From: an uncultured Lachnospiraceae bacterium
GTDB taxonomy: Bacteria > Bacillota > Clostridia > Lachnospirales > Lachnospiraceae
Direction: 5' to 3'
NCBI GenBank assembly: GCA_934320895.1
Contig: CAKRFY010000002.1
Span: forward strand, 117,118 to 181,117
DNA length: 64,000 bases
The notes under the pieces were generated by a model that worked only from the letters and a program-made list of their open reading frames with translations, made no database searches and was not told the origin of the DNA. Below, piece by piece: positions 52,393 to 61,153 of this stretch (its first letter is position 1; every line of letters begins with the position of its first letter). Both the position numbers and the translations under genes were made by a program.

Positions 52393-52929
52393 ATGGGAGC
52401 CTGGAATTCAAGAGGTCTTAGAGGTTCAATGCTTGAGGAGGCCATAAATTTTACCAACGAGAAATACAGTCAGGAAAATCTTGCGCTTGTTCAGAAAATA
52501 CCGACTCCCATAACACCGATAGAGATTGATAAGCAGAGTCGTCATATAACACTTGCATATTTTGAACAGAAGAGTACTGTTGATTATATTGGGGCGGTGC
52601 AGGGAATACCTGTGTGTTTTGATGCAAAAGAGTGCAGAACAGAGACATTTCCGCTACAGAATATACATGAGCATCAGATGAATTTTATGGAAAATTTTGA
52701 GAAGCAGCAGGGAGTAGCTTTTTTTATAATTATGTTTACAAGGACGGCAAGGTGTTTTTATGTACCGTATCGTGATGTAAAAGTATTTTGGGAAAGGGCG
52801 GCAGATGGTGGGAGAAAGAGTTTCAAGATTGACGAACTGAGAGAAGAATATGAAATAAAAATAACAAATCAGGTGTTTATACATTATCTGTCACAGATAA
52901 ATAGGGATTTGAGCGAGAGAGATGAGTAG
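52393..52929 (+). CDS. recU: RecU, Holliday junction resolvase
   Basis: A 178-residue PD-(D/E)XK nuclease that cuts Holliday junctions in Firmicutes. N-terminal MGAWNSRGLRGSMLEEAINFTN, catalytic core KSTVDYIGAVQGIPVCFDAKE near residue 62 (Asp, Glu and Lys positions), and ARCFYVPYRDVKVFWERA near residue 120. ATG 52393 matches the conserved start; AAGGAG lies 11 bp upstream. Confidence 0.93.
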   Translation: MGAWNSRGLRGSMLEEAINFTNEKYSQENLALVQKIPTPITPIEIDKQSRHITLAYFEQKSTVDYIGAVQGIPVCFDAKECRTETFPLQNIHEHQMNFMENFEKQQGVAFFIIMFTRTARCFYVPYRDVKVFWERAADGGRKSFKIDELREEYEIKITNQVFIHYLSQINRDLSERDE

Positions 52930-53017
52930 AATGTGAAAAAATTCTTTACTAGATAAAAATAATATTTTATAATAAAAATGTAATTACATATTTGGTTGGA
53001 GGGAATTTTAAGGTACT

Positions 53018-53374
53018 ATGAGCGAAAATTTGAGAAAAGAGTTAAAAGATCAGGGAGTTGATTATGATACTGCACTTGAGAGATTTATGGGCAGGGAAGA
53101 GTTGTATAAAAGATTTCTTGTAAAGTTTCTTGCAGATGAAAATTTTAATCAGCTTGAAGCAAATATCGGAGATGAAAATGTAGAAGAGGCATTTAAATGT
53201 GCCCATACACTTAAGGGATTGTGCGGAAATCTTGGATTTGATAATCTTTTGGAGGAGGATGCACAGATCGTTGAGATTTTAAGAAGTGGTTCAATCGAGG
53301 GAGTTAAAGAATTATTTGAAGTGTTAAGTGAAAAATATCATACTCTTTGCGATACCATCAGAAAATATGAATAA
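53018..53374 (+). CDS. Stand-alone HPt (histidine phosphotransfer) protein
   Basis: A 118-residue helical protein with the HPt motif AFKCAHTLKGLCGNLGF near residue 62; the His is the phosphoacceptor. Flanking helices (LYKRFLVKFLAD; LREYH-type C-terminus) fit a four-helix bundle. It would pass phosphate between a hybrid kinase and a regulator, neither of which is adjacent. TATAAT at 52968-52973 may be its -10. GGTTGGAGGG precedes ATG 53018. Confidence 0.88.
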   Translation: MSENLRKELKDQGVDYDTALERFMGREELYKRFLVKFLADENFNQLEANIGDENVEEAFKCAHTLKGLCGNLGFDNLLEEDAQIVEILRSGSIEGVKELFEVLSEKYHTLCDTIRKYE

Positions 53375-53446
53375 TGGAGAGCAGATGTAAGTTTGCTTTT
53401 ATAGAAGTGAAAGATCAGGATATGATTTTTTGGACTTATATTATAT

Positions 53447-53553
53447 AAAAGGGGCTGTAGCATTAAGCATAATTTATACAATATGTAGCTGTTAATAATA
53501 GCTTTCTTATCTATATATTGTCTAGATAACGCTTTGTGCGACAGCCCCTTTTG
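53447..53553 (-). repeat. Palindromic 105-bp repeat, copy 3 (reversed)
   Basis: Ends GGGGCTGTAGCA and TGTGCGACAGCCCC. The orientation is opposite to copies 1 and 2: the minus strand reads in the same direction as they do, with more divergence in the middle. It lies between the convergent HPt gene (+) and nrdD (-). Confidence 0.82.
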
Positions 53554-53606
53554 TTTAAATTTAAATTTGATCAGTCAATAAAAAGCAGTCGTTTTGCTTT
53601 ACATAT

Positions 53607-55769
53607 TTATAAATGAAGCACACGTTCTTTTATTTCCTGAGTTCGTCCCTGATTCCAGAACTGTGTACCAATGTAGCCGCAGGTTCTTCGTGCAACATTC
53701 ATTTTATTTTGGTCAGTATTGCCACAGTTTGGACATTTCCATATAAGTTTACCGCTTTCATCTTCGACTATCTGGATCTGACCATTGTATCCACAGCATT
53801 GACAGTAATCACTTTTCGTGTTAAGTTCTGCGTACATTATATTATCATAAATATATTTCATAACTTCTAGTACGGCATCAATATTGTTTTCAAGGTTTGG
53901 TACTTCGACATAGCTTACAGCACCACCTGGTGAAAGTTTCTGGAATTGTGATTCAAATTTTAATTTATCAAAAGCATTTATTTGCTCAGTTACATGCACA
54001 TGGTAACTGTTTGTGATGTAATTTTTGTCAGTTACCCCTTCTATAATGCCAAATCTTTTTTGAAGACATTTGGCAAATTTGTATGTAGTGGACTCAAGTG
54101 GGGTGCCATAAAGACTGAAATCAATATTTTCTTCATCTCTCCATTTCTGACAGTAATCATTGAGCTTTTGCATTATCTCAAGTGCAAAAGGTGTGGCATC
54201 AGGTGAAGTATGTGACTTCCCGGTCATATAGCGTACACATTCGCAAAGTCCTGCATATCCGAGAGAAATAGTTGAGTAGCCATTGTAAAGCAGTTTATCT
54301 ATTTTTTCACCTTTTTTTAGACGTGCAAGAGCACCATACTGCCAGAGGATAGGCGCTACATCAGATGGCGTACCTTTTAATCTGTTATGTCGGTACATAA
54401 GAGCCTTTTTGCAAAGCTTCATACGCTCATCAAATATTTTCCAAAATTTATCAATATCTTTTTCAGAAGAGCATGCGATGTCAACAAGATTAACGGTGAC
54501 AACGCCCTGATTGAATCTTCCGTAAAATTTAGGTTTACCGTTTTCATCATGGTATACTGTAAGAAAGGAACGACAGCCCATACATGGATAGCAGTTTCCA
54601 TCTTTTAATTCAAGCATGACTTTTTCTGATATATAGTCGGGAACCATTCTTTTTGCTGTACATTTTGCTGCAAGTTTTGTAAGATACCAATATCTGGAAT
54701 CCTCTGATATATTATCCTCCTCAAGTACATAAAGAAGCTTTGGAAAAGCAGGTGTGATATAGATACCTTTTTCATTTTTTACACCGAGTATACGTTGCTT
54801 AAGTATTTCTTCTATCACCATGGCGAGATCTTCTTTGGTTCTTTCATCTTTTGCTTCATTTAGATACATAAAAATAGTAACAAAAGGTGCCTGACCATTT
54901 GTTGTCATAAGTGAAATTACCTGATACTGGATCATCTGTACACCGCGTTTTATTTCATCTTTAACGCGCATCTCGACAACTTTTTCAACTTGTTTTTCAG
55001 TGTGATCAAGCCCTGCTGCTTCAAATTCAGCGGTTACATGTTTAAAATATTTTTTGCGGCTTACATCCACAAAAGGGGCAAGGTGTGCAAGAGAGAAACT
55101 CTGACCGCCATATTGTGAGCTTGCAATCTGTGCGATACTTTGTGTTGCAATATTGCAGGCGGTTTCAAAACTTTTTGGTGTATCTATCATAGTTTCACTT
55201 ATAACAGTACCGTTTTGAAGCATATCTTCAAGATTTACAAGACAACAGTTATGCATATGCTGTGCAAAATAATCAGAGTCATGAAAGTGAATGATTCCCT
55301 GTTCATGTGCCCTTACGATATCCTCTGGCAGCAGAAATCTCTTTGTTATATCTTTACTTACTTCACCAGCCATATAGTCACGCTGGACACTATTGACAGT
55401 AGGATTTTTGTTGGAATTTTCCTGTCTGACTTCCTCGTTGTCACATTCGATAAGACTTAGTATCTGTTTATCAGTTGAATTAGATTTTCTGACAAGAGCT
55501 CTGTTATAACGGTAGGTAATATATTTTCTTGCAAGAGCGAATGCACGCTTGTTCATAATCTGATCTTCCACAAGATCCTGTATTTCTTCAACATTTAAAG
55601 CTCTGTGCATATCTTCACAGATTTTTTCAACATTTGATGCGATTTCGTTTATCTGTTCTTCAGAAAGCCTTTCTATGGTTGGAACCTCTGTGTTTGCTTT
55701 GCTGATAGCGGCAATAATTTTTTCTGCATCAAATTCGTTTTCAGAGCCGCTTCTTTTAATGATTTTCAT
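53607..55769 (-). CDS. nrdD: Anaerobic ribonucleoside-triphosphate reductase
   Basis: A 720-residue glycyl-radical enzyme that makes deoxynucleotides without oxygen. N-terminal ATP-cone (residues 1-95, IIKRSGSENEFDAEKIIAAI), a large barrel with conserved cysteines (CYPCMGCRSFL near residue 390), a zinc site near the C-terminus (YCQCCGYNG and CPNCGN), and the glycyl-radical motif RRTCGYIG near residue 697. It needs the radical SAM activase NrdG; none lies next to it here. Full length; starts at ATG 55769. Confidence 0.95.
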   Translation of the reverse strand: MKIIKRSGSENEFDAEKIIAAISKANTEVPTIERLSEEQINEIASNVEKICEDMHRALNVEEIQDLVEDQIMNKRAFALARKYITYRYNRALVRKSNSTDKQILSLIECDNEEVRQENSNKNPTVNSVQRDYMAGEVSKDITKRFLLPEDIVRAHEQGIIHFHDSDYFAQHMHNCCLVNLEDMLQNGTVISETMIDTPKSFETACNIATQSIAQIASSQYGGQSFSLAHLAPFVDVSRKKYFKHVTAEFEAAGLDHTEKQVEKVVEMRVKDEIKRGVQMIQYQVISLMTTNGQAPFVTIFMYLNEAKDERTKEDLAMVIEEILKQRILGVKNEKGIYITPAFPKLLYVLEEDNISEDSRYWYLTKLAAKCTAKRMVPDYISEKVMLELKDGNCYPCMGCRSFLTVYHDENGKPKFYGRFNQGVVTVNLVDIACSSEKDIDKFWKIFDERMKLCKKALMYRHNRLKGTPSDVAPILWQYGALARLKKGEKIDKLLYNGYSTISLGYAGLCECVRYMTGKSHTSPDATPFALEIMQKLNDYCQKWRDEENIDFSLYGTPLESTTYKFAKCLQKRFGIIEGVTDKNYITNSYHVHVTEQINAFDKLKFESQFQKLSPGGAVSYVEVPNLENNIDAVLEVMKYIYDNIMYAELNTKSDYCQCCGYNGQIQIVEDESGKLIWKCPNCGNTDQNKMNVARRTCGYIGTQFWNQGRTQEIKERVLHL

Positions 55770-55845
55770 ACAATGCCTGCTTTCTTAAATGGATTTCATG
55801 TTATTTTAATTTTACATGATGTAATACATATGCCAGTGTATAAGG

Positions 55846-55887
55846 TCAGGCGGATATTCGCAATCCGCTCTGCTACTTGCTCATAAC
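55846..55887 (-). repeat. GCGGAT-palindrome interspersed repeat, copy 4 (reversed)
   Basis: On the minus strand it reads GTTATGAGCAAGTAGCAGA, then GCGGATTGCGAATATCCGC, then CTGA. It lies between nrdD and the CmpB gene, both on the minus strand. Confidence 0.8.
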
Positions 55888-55910
55888 AGCTAATGGTGTT
55901 AAACTGGCAA

Positions 55911-56807
55911 TCAGTCTTTATTATTTTTTTTGACTTTAGTATTTATATATCCTATCATCTCCTTTACTGATATAGAAGGTTTATTCTTAGGAATAAATTT
56001 CATTGTAGGGAATGCATCAACAATACGTTTATTGCCAGTGAGCAGGTTTTTGTTCTTGATGAAAGAATGACTTCTTTCACGATATTCATTTAGCTTGTCC
56101 TCAAGAAGCTGGATTTTGCTATCTTCGCTCATAGTTTCCTTTATTGTGGCAAGTTTTTCAAGTATATTTTCCATTTTTTCAGTTAAGCCGGTTTTGGCAA
56201 GAAATTCTTCTTTGATAGCACTGAACTGCTGCTCCTGAAACTGCTGTTCAAGTTCCTGACGGAATGAATAGAGTATTTCGAGCTGTTTTTTGAAGTTTAT
56301 CGTTTCCATGACTGTATATGTCAGATCGATAAGTGAAACAACTATAAGAAATGTAAGTAGCTTTTCGCCTATATTTTGAGGAATAAGACTTATCAGCCAC
56401 TTTGCAAAAGGCTCAAGGATATCAAAAAGCAAAAGTGTAAGTATCCCCCAAAACATGGATGGTATAAGTGCTATTCTTCCTTGGAAATTATAAGGTGCTG
56501 TTGAATAATCCCACCATTTGGCGTGAAACAGTTTTTCAAGCACATAGGATGTTATATATTCGATTACCGTTGCGATAATCATTCCTAAAATATATAGCAG
56601 CGAAGGGTGGGCAGAAACAGGGCGCAAAAGCACATATACAAGAGTAGCGCCTGTTCCGTAGAGTGGAAGTATTGGTCCGACAAGGAATCCTCTGTTGACA
56701 GGTTTTCTAGTTCTGATGGAAACGAAAGTGCTCTCATAAACCCAGCCTAAAATGCTGAAAACATAGAAGTTCATAAGAATAAAGTAAACAGAAAGTCCCA
56801 GTATCAT
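55911..56807 (-). CDS. CmpB-family (putative ABC permease) membrane protein
   Basis: A 298-residue protein with an N-terminal membrane part of five or six helices (residues 1-170) carrying the family segments GWVYESTFVS and NRGFLVGPILPLYGTGA, followed by a coiled coil at about 185-245 and a charged tail. This corresponds to the 'putative ABC transporter permease' CmpB family (PF06541); transport function is not proven. ATG 56807 is chosen for its GGAGG site; the frame extends to 56843 without one. Confidence 0.87.
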   Translation of the reverse strand: MILGLSVYFILMNFYVFSILGWVYESTFVSIRTRKPVNRGFLVGPILPLYGTGATLVYVLLRPVSAHPSLLYILGMIIATVIEYITSYVLEKLFHAKWWDYSTAPYNFQGRIALIPSMFWGILTLLLFDILEPFAKWLISLIPQNIGEKLLTFLIVVSLIDLTYTVMETINFKKQLEILYSFRQELEQQFQEQQFSAIKEEFLAKTGLTEKMENILEKLATIKETMSEDSKIQLLEDKLNEYRERSHSFIKNKNLLTGNKRIVDAFPTMKFIPKNKPSISVKEMIGYINTKVKKNNKD

Positions 56808-56966
56808 GTATATCCTCCAGAAAAGTAATGATTTAGTAAACAACCGAATAAGTGTTGTAAAAAAGTTTTATCATAATGGTATCTTTTTTGATGCGGTTAG
56901 TCAATAGGTATCGGCGTGGTTATTTCGACATGCGGTTTGTACTTATAGAAGAGATGAGTATATGGT

Positions 56967-57000
56967 AAAAGGCATATGCGACAGTACATATGCCTTTTAT
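56967..57000. terminator. Bidirectional hairpin after the Uma2 gene
   Basis: AAAAGGCATATG pairs with CATATGCCTTTT around a CGACAGTA-type loop. Symmetric; it serves as a terminator for the Uma2 gene on the minus strand. Confidence 0.75.
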
Positions 57001-57004
57001 GAAT

Positions 57005-57571
57005 TTAAATATTTAAAAGTTTTGTGATTTCTGAAAAATCAACAAAAAGATTATCGTAAATATTGACTTTTATCACAGAATAAAAAGGGTACTGTAAACT
57101 TACCATATGACCGTCAAAGTAGTTTACAGTGACTATTTTTCGCTGTGGATCAACAATCCAGTATTCACGCACACCATGATTTTTGTAGTAATAGAGTTTT
57201 CGTATATAATCATCTTCGGGATTGCTGGGAGAAACGATTTCTATAATAAAATCAGGTGCTCCGTTACATCTTTTTTCATCAAGTTTTTCAGGATCACAGA
57301 TGACCATTATGTCGGGCTGGACGATTGTTAGAGGTTTGTCGGAAAGTTTCACATCAAAGGGTGCTGTAAATAATTTACATGTGCCATTATTACTTTTGAT
57401 ATAATTATAAAATATGTTTGAGAGTTCCATGGAGATTGATTGGTGTAATTGAGAAGGGCTTGCCATGTCATATGTGATGCCATCAAAAACTTCTATTCTT
57501 TTTTCTTCTGGAATAGTTTCGTATTGTTCCAGAGTTATTGTCTCTGTTTGTAGTTGTAAAGCTGGTGCCAT
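57005..57571 (-). CDS. Uma2 family (DUF820) endonuclease
   Basis: A 188-residue PD-(D/E)XK protein. Active-site pattern: VQPDIMVICDPEKL near residue 87, then DFIIEIVSPSNPEDDYIRKL near residue 107 (Asp, Glu, then Lys), and YWIVDPQRK near residue 135. The N-terminal EVFDGITYDMASPS is also typical. The family is usually described as nuclease-like; its physiological target is unknown. ATG 57571 has AAAGGA 10 bp upstream; the GTG at 57580 is too close to it. Confidence 0.87.
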   Translation of the reverse strand: MAPALQLQTETITLEQYETIPEEKRIEVFDGITYDMASPSQLHQSISMELSNIFYNYIKSNNGTCKLFTAPFDVKLSDKPLTIVQPDIMVICDPEKLDEKRCNGAPDFIIEIVSPSNPEDDYIRKLYYYKNHGVREYWIVDPQRKIVTVNYFDGHMVSLQYPFYSVIKVNIYDNLFVDFSEITKLLNI

Positions 57572-57703
57572 CTTCCGCACTTCCTTTCTAAATATTGTTA
57601 TTGTTCACACCTGCGGTGCGATTGGTAATTGATGTTACATTTTTACATTTATTATAATATATAGGAAAAGTGTATCTATTTCAATGGATAGCAGCGAAAT
57701 ATC

Positions 57704-57732
57704 TTGACATGAGCCTCAAAAGCAAATATAAT
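57704..57732 (+). promoter_or_regulatory. Promoter of the thiC transcript
   Basis: TTGACA at 57704-57709, a 17-bp spacer and TATAAT at 57727-57732: a consensus sigma-A promoter directly before the TPP riboswitch. Confidence 0.88.
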
Positions 57733-57734
57733 CA

Positions 57735-57820
57735 GATACATCTGGGGAGCTTAATGCTGAGAGGGATTTTATCCGACCCATATGACCTGATACAGTTAGT
57801 ACTGTCGTAGGCAGATATTC
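57735..57820 (+). promoter_or_regulatory. TPP riboswitch
   Basis: The aptamer marks are present in order: GGGGAGC near 57743, GCTGAGAGG near 57756, CGACCCA near 57774, ACCTGATACAG near 57785 and the terminal GTCGTAGG near 57804. It sits between the promoter and a terminator upstream of thiC, the standard target. Thiamin pyrophosphate should favour termination. Confidence 0.95.
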
Positions 57821-57944
57821 TTTATGTGGATTAAGGTTTGAAAATCAGAGTTTTGAACTTTTTGGTTTTCTTATAATATTAAGATTATGGCTTTAAAGTT
57901 TCAGCTTAAAAGGTTCACATATATTTTAAATATTATGCATGGTC

Positions 57945-57988
57945 ACTCCGGATATCGGTGTTTTACATCGGTTATCCGGAGTTTTTTG
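57945..57988 (+). terminator. Terminator controlled by the TPP riboswitch
   Basis: ACTCCGGATA pairs with TATCCGGAGT, with TCGGTG/CATCGG extending the inside, followed by TTTTTT. The rest of 57821-58112 holds no gene. Confidence 0.88.
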
Positions 57989-58112
57989 ATATAGGAACTC
58001 TGTTTCGTATATAAATTTCGGTCTTAGAAAAATCTTCCCCATTATATTATAATGTGCCTTTATAGAACAGTGCATATGAAATACATAATTTATATTACAG
58101 AAAAATAATTAC

Positions 58113-58145
58113 GCACCAAAAATGTGTGCAGAAATGAGGATTAAA
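58113..58145 (+). repeat. Leader-family site, copy D (before thiC)
   Basis: GCACCAAAAATGTGTGC hairpin, then AGAAATGAGGATTAAA and ATG 58146. It shares TGTGCAGAAATGAGG with copies B and C. Confidence 0.7.
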
Positions 58146-59453
58146 ATGGAATACGCTACACAGATGGATGCCGCAAGAAAGGGCATTTACACAAAGGAAC
58201 TTCTCGCTGTTGCAGAAGATGAAAAATTTGATAAGGATGAGCTTATAAAACTTGTTGCAGAAGGAAAGGTTATCATTCCTGCGAACAAAAACCATAAGTG
58301 CTTAAAGCCGAGTGGAATAGGAACAAAACTCAGAACAAAGATTAATGTAAATCTTGGTACATCAAGAGATTGGACTGATCTTGACATGGAGATGGAAAAA
58401 GTTAAGAGTGCCGTTGATATGGGTGCAGAGGCTATTATGGATTTAAGTTCCTGCGGAGATACTCAGGTGTTCAGACGCAAACTTACAAGTGAATGTCCTG
58501 CTGTTATCGGAACTGTTCCGATTTATGATGCTGTTGTTTATTATAAGAAGGCACTCAAGGATATCACTGCAAAGGAATGGATAGATGTTGTAAGGATGCA
58601 CGCAGAAGACGGTGTTGATTTTATGACTATCCATTGCGGTATAAACAAGGAAACGGCAAGAAGATTTAAGAGAAATAAGAGACTTATGAACATTGTCTCA
58701 AGAGGTGGCTCTATCATTTATGCATGGATGGAGATGACAGGAAATGAAAATCCGTTCTATGAATATTATGATGAAGTGCTCGATATATGCAGACAGTACG
58801 ATGTTACAATGAGCCTTGGTGATGCCTGCCGTCCGGGATGTCTTAAAGATGCCACTGATGCGGCACAGATAGAGGAGCTTATAGCACTTTCAGAACTTAC
58901 AAACAGAGCGTGGGAGAAAGATGTTCAGGTAATGATCGAAGGACCGGGGCATATGCCGCTTAACCAGATAAAAGCAAATATGGAAGTACAGCAGGCAATG
59001 TGTAAGGGAGCACCATTCTATGTACTTGGACCACTTGTTACTGATATCGCACCGGGATATGATCATATCACAGCAGCGATAGGTGGAGCGATAGCAGCTA
59101 CATATGGAGCTTCTTTCCTCTGCTATGTAACACCTGCCGAGCACCTTAGACTTCCTGATGTAAACGATGTAAAAGAGGGAATCATCGCATCAAAGATAGC
59201 AGCTCATGCCGCAGATATTGCAAAAGGAGTTCCAGGAGCAAGAGACTGGGATGACAATATGGGACAGGCAAGAAAAGACCTTGACTGGGAAAAGACATTT
59301 GAGTATTCTATAGACCCTGAAAAGGCAAGAAATTATCGTGCATCGGCAAAACCTGAAAAGGAAGATACATGCTCAATGTGCGGAAACTTCTGTGCGGTAA
59401 AAAACATGAATAAGATACTTGATGGAGAGATCGTATCTATATTTGATGAATGA
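58146..59453 (+). CDS. thiC: Phosphomethylpyrimidine synthase ThiC
   Basis: A 435-residue radical SAM enzyme turning AIR into the pyrimidine of thiamin. Family segments: [11 protein letters not shown] near residue 72, [10 protein letters not shown] near 100, [14 protein letters not shown] near 230, [11 protein letters not shown] near 263, and the C-terminal cluster motif CSMCGNFC near 410. The short N-terminus is usual for Clostridia. ATG 58146 follows the GAAATGAGG site of the leader repeat. Controlled by the TPP riboswitch. Confidence 0.97.
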   Translation: MEYATQMDAARKGIYTKELLAVAEDEKFDKDELIKLVAEGKVIIPANKNHKCLKPSGIGTKLRTKINVNLGTSRDWTDLDMEMEKVKSAVDMGAEAIMDLSSCGDTQVFRRKLTSECPAVIGTVPIYDAVVYYKKALKDITAKEWIDVVRMHAEDGVDFMTIHCGINKETARRFKRNKRLMNIVSRGGSIIYAWMEMTGNENPFYEYYDEVLDICRQYDVTMSLGDACRPGCLKDATDAAQIEELIALSELTNRAWEKDVQVMIEGPGHMPLNQIKANMEVQQAMCKGAPFYVLGPLVTDIAPGYDHITAAIGGAIAATYGASFLCYVTPAEHLRLPDVNDVKEGIIASKIAAHAADIAKGVPGARDWDDNMGQARKDLDWEKTFEYSIDPEKARNYRASAKPEKEDTCSMCGNFCAVKNMNKILDGEIVSIFDE

Positions 59454-59500
59454 TTTTAGGGTATTGTGAAAATGAATATATTTGCGTTCACCTTCTGAAC

Positions 59501-59532
59501 AAAAAAGAGCGGCAATTTTGCTGCTCTTTTTT
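59501..59532 (+). terminator. Terminator of thiC
   Basis: AAAAGAGCGGCAA pairs with TTGCTGCTCTTTT around a short loop, followed by T residues. Confidence 0.85.
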
Positions 59533-59625
59533 GCTATTATTTTTTCTGATGGAAGTAAAATACCATTGTTTCTGCTCTAAAAAAGTATTTGTTTTCGCCA
59601 TTTATTGTCTGTTATTATAATATTG

Positions 59626-60267
59626 TTATCTATTATCATCAGGTCTTATCAGTATCTCATCAGCCATTTTTAAGATTTCATCCCATTCAGTGGCAGCAAA
59701 ATCATCATATATGGCTATTGTTTTGCAGCCTGCCGCTTTTGCTGAGCGTATGGAATAGAGAGCATCTTCATAAACCACAGTTTCTTCTGGTTTGAAACCT
59801 AAGGATGCAGCTGCGTTTACAAAAGTTTCAGGAACTGTTTTATCTGTTTCAAGATCCTGGCAGGAAAGCAGTTTGTCAAAAAACTTTAATACACCTAGTC
59901 TGTCAAAAGCAGCCTCAGCACATTGCACTGGTGAGGCCGACAAAAGACATATGGTGTCACCGTTTTCATGAAGTTTCTTTAAAAGTTCTGTCATACCAGG
60001 TTTGGCAGGAATCTCATATTTATATTTATTAAATGAGAAATCATAAATATCTTTGATAATCTCGTCTACCGTTTTGTCAAGTCCGAGTTCTATAAAATAT
60101 TTTGCTGCATTTTCAAGTGTATAGGATTCAATAAGTTTGTTTACACCATCGTCATGTGTGATATTATATGAATCAAGATAGTCTGAAGCAATAGTCGCCC
60201 ACATTGGCATTGAATCAAGTATCGTTCCGTCCATATCAAAAATATGCAGCTTGTGAGAATTATCCAT
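59626..60267 (-). CDS. HAD-superfamily phosphatase
   Basis: A 213-residue haloacid-dehalogenase-type hydrolase: motif I HIFDMDGTILDS near residue 8, motif II CLLSASP near residue 106, Lys in TDKTVPETF near 142, and motif IV VVYEDALYSIRSAKAAG near 163. A helical cap lies at about 18-85. It is a beta-phosphoglucomutase/phosphatase subfamily member; the substrate is unknown. It follows thiE on the same strand, so a role in thiamin phosphate dephosphorylation is possible but unproven. GGAGG upstream of ATG 60267. Confidence 0.87.
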   Translation of the reverse strand: MDNSHKLHIFDMDGTILDSMPMWATIASDYLDSYNITHDDGVNKLIESYTLENAAKYFIELGLDKTVDEIIKDIYDFSFNKYKYEIPAKPGMTELLKKLHENGDTICLLSASPVQCAEAAFDRLGVLKFFDKLLSCQDLETDKTVPETFVNAAASLGFKPEETVVYEDALYSIRSAKAAGCKTIAIYDDFAATEWDEILKMADEILIRPDDNR

Positions 60268-60379
60268 TTGTTACCTCCGAATTTTTTGCTGTTAAACTTT
60301 GTTATATGAAAGTTATATTTTAGTAATTTAAAAATATTTTAAAATTTTGACTTTTTGTTTTATAGAAAAGTTTTTTGTA

Positions 60380-61018
60380 TTATTTTATGATTTCTTTCAT
60401 AATTGAAACAAGTTCCCTTGTGGCTTCGCCGGGGTTACTTGCTCCAAAAAGTGCGGAGATTACGGCAACTCCGTCTATATCAGTTCCCTTAAGTTCTCTG
60501 ACATTAGAGTGGTCGATACCTCCGATCGCAACAACAGGAATGGAAACGCTGTTGCATATTTCTTTAAGTGTACTAAGTTCGAGTGGTTTTGTATCTTTTT
60601 TTGTGTTTGTGCTAAAGACTGCGCCTGCACCGATATAGTCAGCACCGAGTTCTTCTGCTTTTTTTGCAAGTTCAACACTTGGTGCCGTCATACCTATTAT
60701 CTTGTCATCGCCGAGAAGTTTTCTGGCTTCAATGTAATCCATATCGTTCTGACCAATATGGACACCATCAACACCTGACTCAATAACGGCATAAATGTCG
60801 TCATCTATTACAACAGGAACATTATATTTTTGGGCAATCTCCTTAATACGGACGGCTTCTTTTACAAGTTCATCATGGTGCATATCTTTTTCACGTATTT
60901 GTAGAAAGGTAGCACCATTTTTAAGAACACCTTCTACCTGCTGTTCAAGTGTCTGTCTGCCTGTCCAGTGTCTGTCGGTTATTGCATATACAAGCATGCT
61001 TTCTGTATTTACTTTCAT
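60380..61018 (-). CDS. thiE: Thiamine-phosphate synthase ThiE
   Basis: Joins the pyrimidine and thiazole units of thiamin. A 212-residue TIM barrel: YAITDRHW at the N-terminus, FLQIREKD near residue 40, VPVVIDDDIYAV near 67, VHIGQND near 87, GAGAVFSTNTKKD near 130, and PVVAIGGID near 160. ATG 61018 (MKVNTE) has GAAATGAGG 9 bp upstream; the longer frame to 61102 is not used. No riboswitch seen here. Confidence 0.93.
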   Translation of the reverse strand: MKVNTESMLVYAITDRHWTGRQTLEQQVEGVLKNGATFLQIREKDMHHDELVKEAVRIKEIAQKYNVPVVIDDDIYAVIESGVDGVHIGQNDMDYIEARKLLGDDKIIGMTAPSVELAKKAEELGADYIGAGAVFSTNTKKDTKPLELSTLKEICNSVSIPVVAIGGIDHSNVRELKGTDIDGVAVISALFGASNPGEATRELVSIMKEIIK

Positions 61019-61153
61019 CTGTTTGTCCTCATTTCTTTTAATTGTATTCTCAGAATTTCGTCTATATTGATTTCTGAGAGGATATTTTTGATTTTTGTTC
61101 AATATTTTTTAATACTGAAATAAGTATTAGAAAAATAAAAGCATAGTTAAAAC

